This document shows positions 35,713 to 45,412 of a stretch of DNA of 64,000 nucleotides, piece by piece (the first letter of the stretch is position 1; every line of letters begins with the position of its first letter). Both the position numbers and the translations under genes were made by a program. Source of the stretch: an uncultured cyanobacterium (GTDB lineage: Bacteria; Cyanobacteriota; Cyanobacteriia; PCC-6307; Cyanobiaceae); NCBI GenBank assembly GCA_903935205.1, contig CAIZQU010000109.1:1-64000 (forward strand). Reading direction: 5' to 3'. Under the pieces are notes generated by a model. It was not told the origin of the DNA. It did not search any database and saw only the letters and a list, made by a program, of their open reading frames with translations.

Positions 35713-36564
35713 TCAGCCAGCCGCGAGGATCCTTCCCTCCCCTTCGGCCGCCACGGCCGTCAGCAGGGCCCAGGGGCCGTGCCGCTCCAGCCAGCTGCGG
35801 TCGGAGCGCTCCGTGCTCAGCAGGAAGCCGGCGAAGCCGAGGGCATTGATGCTGAATCCCGCCTCATGCTCTCGCCGTCGCCGCACGGTCAGAAACCAGC
35901 GGTCGTCGAACAGCAGGTTGTAGGGATGGCGGGGGCGTCCGTCCCGCTCCGGGCTGCCCAGGTCCAGATCGGCGCCATGCAGCCGGTAGAGCTCCGCCAG
36001 GTCGCTGCCGTCCCCGCCATCGGGCCGCCGGCTGAGGCGGTAGGCCCAGGGCCAGGGCTTTCGCTCCCCCCGCAGCTGGGCTTCGAGCAGGGGGGCCAGG
36101 GGGCAGCTGCTTTCGCCAACGCGGCGGGGCAGCACCTGCAGGTGGCGATGGGGTTGGCTGGCACCGGCACTGGCCTCACTGTTGAAGAACCACAGCCCGC
36201 CGGTGTCCGCCGCCACCGTCGCCACCGCATCCCAGTCGGCGGCCTCCAGCCAGCCGTCCTGGGGCTTCCAGCTCTGGCTGATCACCAGCAGGTGGTTCGG
36301 CTGGACCGGGTATTTGTTGAGAAGCAGCACATGGCTCTCGCCCAGCAGGCCCACCTCCAGGGGCCGGTCCCAGGGGAGGAAGGGGTTGGGCTTGGGACCC
36401 TCGGCCCGCAGGTGGCGGGGTGTGCGCGAGAGCAGTTCGCGCAGCACGAAGGGATGGAGGTCCGGTGGGTTCAGCACGCGGGTTTGCAGCGGCACCAGGG
36501 CCCCACAGGCGAGGGCTGTCCTGGAAACCAGGGCGGCCTGCCCCAGCCAGTGTTCAGCCCGCAC
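35713..36564 (-). CDS. ATP adenylyltransferase (Ap4A phosphorylase)
   Basis: This 283-aa protein has the HIT-superfamily signature of ATP adenylyltransferases: HVLLLNKYPVQPNHLLVIS near residue 78 and the catalytic triad region SAGASQPHRHLQVLP near 135. The enzyme would convert Ap4A plus phosphate into ATP and ADP, removing a stress nucleotide. Start GTG 36564 overlaps the preceding spoIID-like gene by eleven bases, making it the last gene of a four-gene overlapping operon (gpsA, phzF, spoIID, apa). The C-terminal motif HPYNLLFDDRWFLTVRR is typical. Confidence 0.9.
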   Translation of the reverse strand: MRAEHWLGQAALVSRTALACGALVPLQTRVLNPPDLHPFVLRELLSRTPRHLRAEGPKPNPFLPWDRPLEVGLLGESHVLLLNKYPVQPNHLLVISQSWKPQDGWLEAADWDAVATVAADTGGLWFFNSEASAGASQPHRHLQVLPRRVGESSCPLAPLLEAQLRGERKPWPWAYRLSRRPDGGDGSDLAELYRLHGADLDLGSPERDGRPRHPYNLLFDDRWFLTVRRRREHEAGFSINALGFAGFLLSTERSDRSWLERHGPWALLTAVAAEGEGRILAAG

Positions 36565-37558
36565 CGGCCTGGAGGCGGGCCAGGGAGGCCCCCTGGTAGT
36601 AGCGGCCGAGGATCTCGTTGTAGCGAAGGCCCTGTTCCGCCAGCTGCTGCGCTCCGGTCTGGCTCATGCTGGCACCGAGGTGGCCGTGGGCTTCCTCGAC
36701 GATCTGCTGGGTGGCGGCGTAAAGGCTCTCGACGATGCCTCCCTGGTAGCTGAGGATCACCCCCTGGGTGCTGGCGGTGGCCCCTCGGGTGGCGCTGCTG
36801 ACGCTGCTCAGGCCCTCATAGTTCTGCCAGCGGGTGGTATCTCCCAGGTGCCACTGGCTGTCGGCGGGGCGGGCCATGTGGGCCAGGGCGTAGGAGCGGG
36901 CGGCCACGGCCTGGGCGCGGAGGGCCTCCGGATTCCAGGAGCTGGGCATCTCGCCGCCCACCACCGAGGCCACATAGGTTTCGAGGGGCAGGTGGTTGAT
37001 CACCTGCACGCCGGCCGCGGCCCGCAGGATGCGGAAGCGGCCTTCGTAGGCGCGATCGGCGCTGAGCAGGGTGGAACCGGGGCCCGGTTCGAGCCACACC
37101 TCCGAGGCCTGGGCCAGATAGGTGCCGGGATCGGGGCGTTCCTGGGCGGAGCCCTGGCGCAGCAGGCGACCATCCCGGTCGAGCAGGCGCCAGGAGCCCG
37201 TGGCCCCGAACCCGGGGCTGGCCGGCAGCTTCAGCAGGGCCACGCGGATCTCCAGGGCCACGGAGGGACCCTGCTCCGGTTCGGCAAGGGCGCCCTGCCG
37301 CGTTGGAGCGGCTTCGGCCCGGTGGGCCTGGATCTGGGGGGTGCTGGCCGGGGCTGGGGTGGCCGGTGCTGGGGGGGGGGAGGCGGCGTTGAGGGTCGCC
37401 GCGGGTTGGGGCGTGGCGATCAGGGCGTCGAGAAGTTCGCGGTCCGCCGGCCGGAGACCGGGGCGGAGCAGGGCCTGGGCCCCCACCCCGGCGCCAACGG
37501 CCAGGGCTGCCAGGGGAACGCTGATCAGCACCGGGTGGCGCTGGATCAGCTGGATCAC
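36554..37558 (-). CDS. SpoIID/LytB domain exported protein
   Basis: This 334-aa protein carries a SpoIID/LytB domain: PLETYVASVVGGEMPSSWNP, then EALRAQAVAARSYALAH and a late ATRGATASTQGVILSYQG. Related proteins act on peptidoglycan, and cyanobacterial homologues are widespread but uncharacterised. I choose GTG 37558, which overlaps the PhzF stop codon as GTGA and places an N-terminal membrane anchor or signal (HPVLISVPLAALAVGAGVGA) near the start. An upstream ATG at 37681 would overlap phzF by 127 bases. The 30-residue Ala/Pro linker after the anchor is low-complexity. Confidence 0.82.
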   Translation of the reverse strand: MIQLIQRHPVLISVPLAALAVGAGVGAQALLRPGLRPADRELLDALIATPQPAATLNAASPPPAPATPAPASTPQIQAHRAEAAPTRQGALAEPEQGPSVALEIRVALLKLPASPGFGATGSWRLLDRDGRLLRQGSAQERPDPGTYLAQASEVWLEPGPGSTLLSADRAYEGRFRILRAAAGVQVINHLPLETYVASVVGGEMPSSWNPEALRAQAVAARSYALAHMARPADSQWHLGDTTRWQNYEGLSSVSSATRGATASTQGVILSYQGGIVESLYAATQQIVEEAHGHLGASMSQTGAQQLAEQGLRYNEILGRYYQGASLARLQAGAG

Positions 37559-38568
37559 CCGCAGCGGGTCGCTGTGCGCCAGGCGCTCCAGAGCGCCGCC
37601 GAGTCGCTGGCTTCGCCGTCGCAGGGCGCGCAGGCCGGAGCGGCTGGCCCGTCCGAGCCGGTGCGCAGGATTCCATCCCATAGGAGATGCCCGGATCCCA
37701 ATAGGCGGATCATGCCGGAGGATGCGGCCTCGCAGACCATCCCCCCCGGACGGTCGGAACATTGCCAGCCCACGACCCGGGGGCGTCCGAGCCGCTCCTG
37801 CCACCAGGGGGCCACCAGGGCGTGGGCCGATCCGGTGACCGGATCCTCGGCGATGCCGAGCCCCGGGGCGAAGAAGCGCAGCTGATAGTCCGCCGCCTCA
37901 CCCTCCAGCCGCGGGACCCTGGGGCCGCTGGCTGAACCGGCCAGTTCTGCTGGGGCCAGGGTGCCCTGGGCACCGTCCCCCGCCAGGGCCTGCATCAGCA
38001 CCAACCCGTTGCCCAGGGGGCCCTCCAGTTCGGCGGCCGGACAGGCCAGGCCCTCCAGGTCGGCCGTGGCTGGCAGCAGGGCGACGCTGTACCCCAGGGC
38101 TGACGTCCAGAAGGCCTGCGCCGGCCCCAGGCCGTGGCGGTGCAGCAGGGCCTGCAGGGGGGGCGGTGGCTTCTGGGGGTCCAGGCCGGGTGAGGGCAGC
38201 AGCAGCGATCCCCAGCCTGGGCGATCCGGGTCGAGGGCCACCTCCAGCACGCCGCTGCGGCTGTGGAAGCCCGTACCCTCCCCGGGCCGCAGCCGACCCC
38301 AGTGGCCCAGGGCGAGAAGGGCGGCGAGGGTGGCGTGACCGCAGAGGTTGACCTCGCAGCTGGGGGTGAACCAGCGCAGCAACCAACCCACCTCCGAATC
38401 CAGCAGGAAGGCGGTCTCCGACTGGGCCAGGCTGCGGGCGATCCGCTGCATCCAGGCGGCCTCCATCGGTTCGCGCAGCAGCAGCACGGCGGCCCCGTTG
38501 CCCGCACCGGCGGTGCTGCTGAAGGCCTCCACCAGCACCGCCGGCAGGCCCGTTCGCTCAGGGGCCAT
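37555..38568 (-). CDS. PhzF-family isomerase-like protein
   Basis: This 337-aa protein matches the PhzF family (diaminopimelate-epimerase fold): an AFSSTAGAGNGAAVLLL start, ETAFLL with the catalytic-type Glu near 50, WFTPSCEVNLCGHATLAALL near 65-85, and EDPVTGSAHALVAPWW near 240. Substrates of the cyanobacterial members are unknown. It overlaps gpsA upstream by eleven bases and the spoIID-like gene downstream by four. The last 30 residues are less conserved in appearance. Confidence 0.88.
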   Translation of the reverse strand: MAPERTGLPAVLVEAFSSTAGAGNGAAVLLLREPMEAAWMQRIARSLAQSETAFLLDSEVGWLLRWFTPSCEVNLCGHATLAALLALGHWGRLRPGEGTGFHSRSGVLEVALDPDRPGWGSLLLPSPGLDPQKPPPPLQALLHRHGLGPAQAFWTSALGYSVALLPATADLEGLACPAAELEGPLGNGLVLMQALAGDGAQGTLAPAELAGSASGPRVPRLEGEAADYQLRFFAPGLGIAEDPVTGSAHALVAPWWQERLGRPRVVGWQCSDRPGGMVCEAASSGMIRLLGSGHLLWDGILRTGSDGPAAPACAPCDGEASDSAALWSAWRTATRCG

Positions 38569-39484
38569 CGCCGTTCTCCGGTCGCGGATCGCGGTCCATC
38601 AACGCCCGCACCGCCCCCATGGCGTCCACCTGACGGTCGAGCAGCCGCACCACCTGTTCGCAGATCGGCAGCCTTAACCCCAGGTTCTGGGCCAGGGTGA
38701 GGGTGGCCCGGGCCGTGCGCGGTCCCTCCACGGTGGCGCCGATCCTGGCCAGGGCCTCCGCCTCATCGAGGCCGGTGGCCAGCAGGGAACCGCAGCGCTG
38801 GTTGCGGCTGAGGCTGCTGGTGGCGGTCGCCAGCAGATCCCCCAGGCCCGCCAGCCCGTAGAGGGTGGCGCTCTGGCCCCCGAGGGCCTCCAGCACCACG
38901 CCGATCTCGGCGAGGCCGCGGCAGAGCAGGGAGGCCCTGGCGTTGGCCCCCAGACCCAGGCCGTCGCTGACGCCGGCAGCCAGGGCGATCACGTTCTTGA
39001 GGGCCCCCGCCGCTTCGGTGCCGATCGGATCGCTGTTGGTGTAGAGCCTCAGATTGGCCGTGCGCAGCTCCGCCTGCAGCCTTGCGGCCAGGGCGGGATG
39101 ACGGGAGGCGATCACGCTGGCGGCCGGCAGGCCGCGATCGAGTTCATCGGCCAGATTCGGGCCACTCAGCACCGCCACGGGCCGATCGCCCAGCTCCCGC
39201 AGCCAGAGTTGGCTGGCGGTGCAGAGGCCGTCGGGATCCACCCCCTTGCTGCAGCTGAGCAGGGGAAGGTCCGCCGGCCAGTGGGGGGCCAGGCTGCGGG
39301 CCAGGTCGGCAACCGCCGCCATCGATACGGCCACCACCACCAGATCGCAGTCGCCCAGGAGCTCCCGCGGGTCGCCCCCATCCCGTCGCGACCAGGTGCG
39401 CAGCGCATGGCCCCGCTCTCTCCAGAGCCGATCCAGCGTGCTTCCCCAGGCGCCCCGGCCGATCAGGCTGATGCGCAGCGCCAT
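38558..39484 (-). CDS. gpsA: Glycerol-3-phosphate dehydrogenase [NAD(P)+]
   Basis: This 308-aa enzyme has the N-terminal dinucleotide-binding loop LIGRGAWGSTLDRLW and the GpsA motifs SCSKGVDPDGL, VLSGPNLADE and TEAAGALKNVIALAAGVSDG. It reduces dihydroxyacetone phosphate to sn-glycerol 3-phosphate for membrane lipid synthesis. ATG 39484 is chosen because a strong GGAGGAAGG Shine-Dalgarno directly precedes it. It is the first gene of the overlapping gpsA-phzF-spoIID-apa operon. The last residues (PRPENGDGP) form a polar tail. Confidence 0.95.
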   Translation of the reverse strand: MALRISLIGRGAWGSTLDRLWRERGHALRTWSRRDGGDPRELLGDCDLVVVAVSMAAVADLARSLAPHWPADLPLLSCSKGVDPDGLCTASQLWLRELGDRPVAVLSGPNLADELDRGLPAASVIASRHPALAARLQAELRTANLRLYTNSDPIGTEAAGALKNVIALAAGVSDGLGLGANARASLLCRGLAEIGVVLEALGGQSATLYGLAGLGDLLATATSSLSRNQRCGSLLATGLDEAEALARIGATVEGPRTARATLTLAQNLGLRLPICEQVVRLLDRQVDAMGAVRALMDRDPRPENGDGP

Positions 39485-39567
39485 CCTTCCTCCGATGCCC
39501 TCGGGGGATCCCGCCGGGCCGTTGCTCATGGTGGAACTGCCATCATGCGCCATCTGCCGCAACCCCC

Positions 39568-40296
39568 TTGAGCCCCTCCCCCGCCAGCACCCTGAGCCAA
39601 TGGGTCGGCCACGGCCTGGTGGTCGGCCTGGGGGGGATCGGCCAGGCCCTGGTGGATGCCCTCGGCAAGCAGGCCCCGGGGCTGGAGGTGCACAGCGCCG
39701 GGCCCCACCGCGGCGATCACCGGCTCGATCTCTGCAGCGACGCCAGCCTGGCGGCGTTCGTGGCGGAGCAGGGCCCCCGGCTCCAGCCGCTGCGCCTGGT
39801 GGTCTGCACGGCTGGCCTGCTCCATGGCGAGGATCTGCAACCGGAGAAGAGGCTGGCCCAGGTGCGGCGGCAGGCCCTGGAGCGCAGCTTTGCGGTGAAT
39901 GCCTTCGGACCGCTGCTGCTGGCCCAGGCGCTGGAGCCCCTGCTTCCCCGGGACCAACCGGTCCATTTCGCCTGCCTGTCGGCGCGGGTGGGCAGCATCG
40001 GCGACAACCGACTCGGGGGCTGGTACGCCTACCGGGCGGCGAAGGCGGCCCAGAACCAGCTGCTGCGGACCCTGGCCCTGGAATGGCGGCGGCGGCTGCC
40101 CCTGGCCACGGTGACCCTGCTCCATCCCGGCACCACCGCCACCGGTCTGTCGCAGCCGTTCCGCTCCGGTGTGCCGCCGGAGCGTCTGTTCAGCCCGGAG
40201 CGGGCGGCTCGGCAGCTGCTCCAGGTGATCGAGGGCCAGACGCCCGAATCAAGCGGTGCCTTCCTGGCCTGGGATGGTCAGCCGATCCCCTGGTGA
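39568..40296 (+). CDS. Short-chain dehydrogenase/reductase
   Basis: This 242-aa SDR has the glycine-rich cofactor loop GLVVGLGGIGQALVDAL near residue 16, an LVVCTAGLLHG strand (the NNAG equivalent), and the catalytic YxxxK in WYAYRAAKAAQNQLL. Cyanobacterial homologues resemble the C-factor-like SDR group; the substrate is unknown. The start is uncertain: TTG 39568 is used because the family needs residues just after it, but no good Shine-Dalgarno is seen. It is divergent from gpsA with 83 bases between starts. Confidence 0.85.
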   Translation: MSPSPASTLSQWVGHGLVVGLGGIGQALVDALGKQAPGLEVHSAGPHRGDHRLDLCSDASLAAFVAEQGPRLQPLRLVVCTAGLLHGEDLQPEKRLAQVRRQALERSFAVNAFGPLLLAQALEPLLPRDQPVHFACLSARVGSIGDNRLGGWYAYRAAKAAQNQLLRTLALEWRRRLPLATVTLLHPGTTATGLSQPFRSGVPPERLFSPERAARQLLQVIEGQTPESSGAFLAWDGQPIPW

Positions 40297-40313
40297 GGAC
40301 GGTGCCGCCGGGC

Positions 40314-40721
40314 CTAGGGAGCGGCATGGCGCTGCAGGATTTCCAGGGGGATCACCTCCAGCGTTCCCTGTTCACAGGCCTCGAGCCGGACCGGCGGCGC
40401 CATGCCGTCCTCATAGGCCTCCAGCCAGCGGCTGGCGCAGACGCACCAGGCATCGCCCGGGCGGAGGCCTGGAAAGCCCCAGGCTGGCGCGGGAGAGCTG
40501 AGGTCGTTGCCCTGGGCGCGGGTGTAGCTCAGGAAGGCCTCGTTGACCACACAGCAGACCGTGTGCCGCCCCAGATCGGCGGGATCGGTCTGGCAATAGC
40601 CGTCGCGGAACCAGCCGGTGAGGGGTGCGCAGCTGCAGAGCTTCAGGCTGCCCCCCAGGACATTGCGGGCTGTGACGGCCGTGGCCTGCTCGGAGGCGGG
40701 TTCATCCGGGGCAGAGGTCAT
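40314..40721 (-). CDS. DUF2237 family protein
   Basis: This 135-aa protein matches DUF2237: NVLGGSLKLCSCAPLTGWFR, CQTDPADLGRHTVCCVV, LSSPAPAWGFPGLRPGD and WCVCASRWLEAYEDG. The family is widespread in bacteria, has many conserved cysteines and no known function. ATG 40721 is the first start compatible with the conserved part. It converges on the SDR gene with an 17-base gap and is divergent from the small acidic protein at 40857. Confidence 0.88.
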   Translation of the reverse strand: MTSAPDEPASEQATAVTARNVLGGSLKLCSCAPLTGWFRDGYCQTDPADLGRHTVCCVVNEAFLSYTRAQGNDLSSPAPAWGFPGLRPGDAWCVCASRWLEAYEDGMAPPVRLEACEQGTLEVIPLEILQRHAAP

Positions 40722-40784
40722 GGTGAGAAAGGAGAGACGGGCGGGTGAGTCTGAAAGAGACGGGCACAAAAAGCTGACGGGGAG

Positions 40785-40814
40785 TTGACGGATTCCGGGG
40801 GGTAGGCGTTAAAG
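40785..40814 (+). promoter_or_regulatory. Possible promoter of the 75-aa protein gene
   Basis: A TTGACG hexamer (40785-40790) is followed after 18 bases by TTAAAG (40809-40814), about 43 bases before the ATG at 40857. The -35 is close to the sigma-70 consensus; the -10 is poor. Confidence 0.3.
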
Positions 40815-40856
40815 GTCTTTCATCCAACCCGACCCCCGTCCAAGCGCGCGCCCTTC

Positions 40857-41084
40857 ATGATCTGGGATTTCACCGAGGATGCGGCCTTTCTGGCCCTCTG
40901 CGACGCCTACAAGGAAAGTGGTGAACCCTCCGCCATGGAGTTCCTCGCCCATGGCGAAGGTGCGTTCCACTTTCAGGAGCTCTGCCAGAACGCCGCCGGC
41001 GAGGGCATGGACCTCAGCGACTCCGACGACCTGGAAGACTTCCAGCAGGAGGTGATCGATTCCCTCGAACAGCTCTGCTCCTGA
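40857..41084 (+). CDS. Small acidic conserved protein, 75 aa
   Basis: The protein is strongly acidic and helical (FTEDAAFLALCDAYKESG, then DLSDSDDLEDFQQEVIDSLE). It looks like a conserved picocyanobacterial hypothetical with no domain of known function and no signal peptide. It is monocistronic as far as can be seen, with a candidate promoter upstream, and converges on the DUF4090-like gene. Confidence 0.7.
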   Translation: MIWDFTEDAAFLALCDAYKESGEPSAMEFLAHGEGAFHFQELCQNAAGEGMDLSDSDDLEDFQQEVIDSLEQLCS

Positions 41085-41126
41085 TCCGCTGCGGTTCCCC
41101 GCCGGGGGAACCGCCCGGGTGCGGGC

Positions 41127-41399
41127 TCAGCCGTAGAAGAAGGCCACCTCTTTCTCCTTCAGCCCCTCCCAGCCTGCCTGCTGCAGCCGGGCATCGAGGG
41201 TGGCCTGGTCGAAATGCTTGGCGCCGGTGCGCACGATGCGGTTGCGCATCGATTTCTTCACGCCGCTGCGGGCGCGGGCATTCTCCAGGGCCATCACCTC
41301 GTTGTAGAGGGCGAGCATCGGCTCGGGAAGCGGCGTGCCGTCGAGATCGAGGCCTGCGGCGATGGCGTCATCGACGCCAGAGGGTCCGGCAATCGCCAT
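41127..41399 (-). CDS. DUF4090-like small protein, 90 aa
   Basis: The pattern GVDDAIAAGLDLDGTPLPE, ARSGVKKSMRNRIVRTGAKH and a terminal LKEKEVAFFYG fits the small cyanobacterial DUF4090 family. Function is unknown. I use ATG 41399, which starts at the conserved part, rather than an in-frame start at 41432. There is no membrane or catalytic motif. Confidence 0.75.
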   Translation of the reverse strand: MAIAGPSGVDDAIAAGLDLDGTPLPEPMLALYNEVMALENARARSGVKKSMRNRIVRTGAKHFDQATLDARLQQAGWEGLKEKEVAFFYG

Positions 41400-41707
41400 G
41401 GGGAGCTGGGTGGAAAGGCAAGAGCCTGCCACGGCCGGTGGGGCCTGCGCTTGGTGCTGGCTGCTGTGGCAGGCCAGGGACGCAGGGAATGGACCCCCGG
41501 GGCGGGGGGATCGCTTGCGGCAGGCCCCGGCTCGATGACCCCTCAGGCTCCGTGCGGCCTGTCAAGCGGATCGATGGCCGCCTCTCCGCGGATCCCCTGA
41601 GGCCGCCGCTGTTGAGCAGGGCGCGGGCTCAGGGGCTGGTCCGGGGCTTGGTGGTTCGGGTGATCGTGGTTCGGGTGATGGCGATCCCTGGCCCCGGGCC
41701 ACCTCCC
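41400..41707. other. Intergenic stretch downstream of metH
   Basis: About 300 bases without a supported gene. It contains a short direct repeat (GTGGTTCGGGTGAT twice near 41650-41678). No cobalamin riboswitch core and no T-run terminator were seen. Confidence 0.4.
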
Positions 41708-44700
41708 TCAGGCGCTGAAGTAACGGGCCCGGCTGTGCAGGGCCACCAGGGCCGTGGTGCTCTGTTCCGGCTCGAGCTGGTCGCTTTCATCCATGCGCAG
41801 TCCGATCCGTTGGGCGCCGAGCCAGGCCAGTTGCTGGCGTGAGTCGCCCACATTCGGGCAGGCCGGATAGCCGAAGGAATAGCGGCTGCCGCGGTAGCGC
41901 TGGGCCAGCACGTCCCGGAGCGCCATGTCGCGGGGATCGGGCCAGCCCAGCTCGCGGCGGATGCGGGCATGGACCCATTCGGCGAGGGCTTCGGCCATCT
42001 GCACCGCCAGGCCATGGAAGTAGAGATAGTCGCTGTAGCGGTCGGCGCTGAACAGCTCGCGGGCGTACTGGGTGGCCTTCTCACCCATGGTCACCGCCTG
42101 CATCGGCAGCACATCGCTGGGGCGGCCAGGACCCGGACCGACGGGTTCGAGGTCGTTGTAGAAGTCAGCGATGCAATAGCGATTGCCGGCCCGTTGGCGC
42201 GGCAGCTCGAAGCGTCCGAGCAGGCCCTGGGCCATCGACGGCGCCGCCAGGGGCTCCATCCCGGCCGGATCGAACACCAGCACCGCGTTGCCCTGGCGTC
42301 CGCAGGGGAAGTAGCCGTAGGCCACCCTCGGCGTCAGCAGCCCCTCGCTGAGGCAGCGCTCCATCCACTCCGCCAGCACGGGTTCGGCCTTGGCGGCGAG
42401 CATCGCTTCGTAGTCGTCGCGACTCTGCTGTTGCGCCTTGCGCAGCTGCCACTGGCCGGCGAAGAGGGCCTGGCGGTCGAGATAGGCGAACACCTCCTCC
42501 AGGTTGATCTCCGTCTCATCCAGCACCCGCGAACCCCAGAACGGGGGCACGGGGGAGGGTTCGGCAGCGACCGCTTCGGAGCGGTGGTCGTTGGTCGCTG
42601 CGGCGCTGCCGTTCGCCGCCGCCAGGGTCTCGGCCGGTTCCGCCGTCGCAGTGGCTGGGGCCGCGGCGGACTGGCCGTCATCAGGCTCGCCCGCTTCGCT
42701 GCTGGCCAGGCCCAGGCCTTCGGGAGCGCCATCGAGGAAGCCGAGGCGATCGTCCCAGCGGCCAGCGGCCTTGGCCTCCATCAACCCATCCATGAAGCGC
42801 AGATCGGCGAAGGCATCGCGGCCGTAGATCACCTGACCCTCGTAGGCCTGCCGGCAATCCCCATGCACGAAACGGGGGGTGAGAGCAGCACCGCCGAGGA
42901 TCACCGGAACGTGGATGCCGGCCTGGTTGAAGCTGATCAGATTCTCCTTCATAAACGCGGTGGATTTGACCAACAACCCACTCATCGCGATGCAATCAGC
43001 CTGATGGAGTTGCTGGGCTTCGATGATCGCCTCCACGCTCTGCTTGATGCCGAGGTTGATGACTTGATAGCCATTATTGGTGAGGATGATGTCGACAAGG
43101 TTCTTGCCGATATCGTGCACATCGCCCTTGACGGTGGCGATCAGAAACTTGCCTTTACCCGCGCTGGTCTCTCCATTCTCCTGCTTCTCCATGTGGGGTT
43201 CAAGGAAGGCGACGGCGGCCTTCATCGTTTCGGCGCTTTGCAGCACGAACGGCAACTGCATCTGTCCGGAACCGAACAGATCGCCTACCACCTTCATGCC
43301 GTCGAGCAGGAAGGTGTTGATGATCTGCAGGGGTGGGTAGCTGGTCAACGCCTCATTCAGGGCTGATTCCAGGCCGATCCGCTCGCCATCGATGATGTGC
43401 TGCTTGAGGCGCTCCTCGACCGGTAGATCGGCCAGGGATGGTCCCGACGCCCTGGCCTCCTTGGCCGACACCCCTTCGAACAGGGTGGTCAGGGAGGTGA
43501 GGGGGTCGTAGCTGCAGATGCCGTTCTCGAAGCGGCGACGGTCGTAGATCAGATCGCGGCAGACCTGCTGGTGCTCCTCGCTGATCTTGACCAGCGGCAG
43601 GATCTTGGCCGGGCTGACGATCGCCGCATCCATGCCGGCCTGGCAGCAATCGTGCAGGAAGACGGAATTGAGCACGATCCGCGCCGCCGGCGAGAGGCCG
43701 AAGCTGACGTTGCTGACCCCCAGCACCACATGCACACCCGGCAGCTCATTGCGAATCCGGCGAATCGCTTCGACCGTGGCAGCCCCGTTGAGGCGATCCT
43801 CCTCAATACCGGTCGAAATCGGCAGGGCGAGGGGGTCGTAGAAGATTTCGTGGGCCGGGATGCCGAATTCCAGAGCGTCGCGATAGGCGCGCTGGGCGAT
43901 GGCAAATTTGCGCTCGGCGCTGCGCGCCATCCCCTCCTCATCGATGGTGCCGATCACCACACCGGCGCCGTAGGAACGGGCCAGTTCAAGAACGCGGAAG
44001 AAACGTTCATCGCCATCCTCATAGTTGGTGGAGTTGAGGATGCACTTGCCGCCAGCCACCTTGAGGCCGGCCTCCATCTTCTGCCATTCGGTGGAATCAA
44101 GCATCAGCGGCAGGTTGACATTCGTCACCAGCCGACTGACCAGTTCCTTCATGTCGCGCTCGCCATCGCGGCCGACATAATCGACATTCACATCGAGAAC
44201 ATGGGCATTCTCCTTGACCTGGTTGCGACCCACGGCCACCAGACCATCCCAGTCCTCGTCGGCCAGAAGTTCACGCACCTTCTTCGAGCCGCTGGCATTG
44301 AGGCGCTCGCCGATGATCAGGAATGAATTGTCCTGGTGATAGGGGGTGATGCCGTAGATCGAGGCGGCCGCTGGCTCATAGCGCAGCGATGGCCGCGGTC
44401 CATCGGTCTCTGTTCGATGGGCAGCGTCAGCACCGCGCACCGGACGCTCGGCGGGGTGGAGTTCGGCAGCCAGTTCAGCCAGGGCGCCGATGTGGGCCGG
44501 GGTGGTGCCGCAACAGCCGCCGATCACCTGCACGCCGAGGTCTTCAACGAAGTGCAGCAGTTGCATCTTCATTTCCACCGGTGTCAGCCGGTAGTGGGCC
44601 ACACCACCGATGTTCTCGGGCAGGCCGGCGTTAGGGATGCAGCTCACCACGAAGGGGCTATGGGCACTGAGGTAGCGCATGTGCTCCTTCATCTGCTCCG

Positions 44701-45412
44701 GTCCGGTGGCGCAGTTGAGGCCGAGCACATCGATTCGGAAGGGCTCAAGAATCGCTACGACCGCGGCGATATCCGACCCCACCAGCATCGTGCCGGTGGT
44801 TTCCATCGTCACGCTGACCATCAACGGCCGGCGCTGGCCGGCCTCGCTGAAGGCCTCCTCAATGCCCTGGAGTGCGGCCTTGATCTGCAGTACATCCTGG
44901 CAGGTCTCGACGATGAAGAGATCGACATCGCCGGCGAGCAGGCCGGCAGCCTGCTCGCGGAACGAAGCCTTCATCGTGTCGAAATCGATGTGACCGAGCG
45001 TAGGAAGTTTGGTGGTGGGCCCGATCGACCCCGCCACAAACCTTGGCTTCTCGGGGGTGGAGAACGCATCGGCCATCTCGCGGGCCAGTTCGGCGGCGCG
45101 TTTGTTGATGGCGTAGGCCTGATCCTGCAGGTCGTATTCCGCCAGCACGATCGAGGCGGCACCGAAGGTGTCGGTCTCGATCACATCAGCCCCCACCTCC
45201 AGAAACTGGCGATGGACCGCCTGCACGGCGTCCGGCCTGGTGAAGACGAGATTTTCGTTGCAGCCCTCCAGGGCCGGACCGCCGAAGTCGTCGGCGGTGA
45301 GGTTCATCTGCTGCAGCGAGGTGCCGGTGGCTCCGTCGAAGACCAGCACCGGCCTGGAGGGGGCGTGGAGCCGCTCAAGGAAACCGACCCGGCCGGTGAT
45401 GGTGGCGGTCAT
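41708..45412 (-). CDS. metH: Cobalamin-dependent methionine synthase
   Basis: This 1234-aa enzyme methylates homocysteine with 5-methyltetrahydrofolate through methylcobalamin. The four modules are visible: the homocysteine domain with zinc cysteines in [11 protein letters not shown] and [11 protein letters not shown]; the folate domain ([25 protein letters not shown]); the B12 domain with the cobalt-ligand motif [18 protein letters not shown]; and the C-terminal AdoMet reactivation domain ([24 protein letters not shown]). An Ala/Glu/Pro-rich linker of about 60 residues separates the last two modules and is probably disordered. ATG 45412 overlaps the ilvE stop codon by one base (TGATG), so ilvE and metH are co-translated. 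Confidence 0.97.
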   Translation of the reverse strand: MTATITGRVGFLERLHAPSRPVLVFDGATGTSLQQMNLTADDFGGPALEGCNENLVFTRPDAVQAVHRQFLEVGADVIETDTFGAASIVLAEYDLQDQAYAINKRAAELAREMADAFSTPEKPRFVAGSIGPTTKLPTLGHIDFDTMKASFREQAAGLLAGDVDLFIVETCQDVLQIKAALQGIEEAFSEAGQRRPLMVSVTMETTGTMLVGSDIAAVVAILEPFRIDVLGLNCATGPEQMKEHMRYLSAHSPFVVSCIPNAGLPENIGGVAHYRLTPVEMKMQLLHFVEDLGVQVIGGCCGTTPAHIGALAELAAELHPAERPVRGADAAHRTETDGPRPSLRYEPAAASIYGITPYHQDNSFLIIGERLNASGSKKVRELLADEDWDGLVAVGRNQVKENAHVLDVNVDYVGRDGERDMKELVSRLVTNVNLPLMLDSTEWQKMEAGLKVAGGKCILNSTNYEDGDERFFRVLELARSYGAGVVIGTIDEEGMARSAERKFAIAQRAYRDALEFGIPAHEIFYDPLALPISTGIEEDRLNGAATVEAIRRIRNELPGVHVVLGVSNVSFGLSPAARIVLNSVFLHDCCQAGMDAAIVSPAKILPLVKISEEHQQVCRDLIYDRRRFENGICSYDPLTSLTTLFEGVSAKEARASGPSLADLPVEERLKQHIIDGERIGLESALNEALTSYPPLQIINTFLLDGMKVVGDLFGSGQMQLPFVLQSAETMKAAVAFLEPHMEKQENGETSAGKGKFLIATVKGDVHDIGKNLVDIILTNNGYQVINLGIKQSVEAIIEAQQLHQADCIAMSGLLVKSTAFMKENLISFNQAGIHVPVILGGAALTPRFVHGDCRQAYEGQVIYGRDAFADLRFMDGLMEAKAAGRWDDRLGFLDGAPEGLGLASSEAGEPDDGQSAAAPATATAEPAETLAAANGSAAATNDHRSEAVAAEPSPVPPFWGSRVLDETEINLEEVFAYLDRQALFAGQWQLRKAQQQSRDDYEAMLAAKAEPVLAEWMERCLSEGLLTPRVAYGYFPCGRQGNAVLVFDPAGMEPLAAPSMAQGLLGRFELPRQRAGNRYCIADFYNDLEPVGPGPGRPSDVLPMQAVTMGEKATQYARELFSADRYSDYLYFHGLAVQMAEALAEWVHARIRRELGWPDPRDMALRDVLAQRYRGSRYSFGYPACPNVGDSRQQLAWLGAQRIGLRMDESDQLEPEQSTTALVALHSRARYFSA

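Noticed and set aside
36554..37681. Upstream ATG (37681) as start of the SpoIID-like gene
   Set aside because: It would overlap phzF by 127 bases and delay the membrane anchor; the GTGA overlap at 37558 matches the coupling used throughout this operon.
41400..41707. Possible cobalamin riboswitch near metH
   Set aside because: The stretch lies downstream of metH, lacks the conserved B12-box-type core, and metH is coupled to ilvE upstream.
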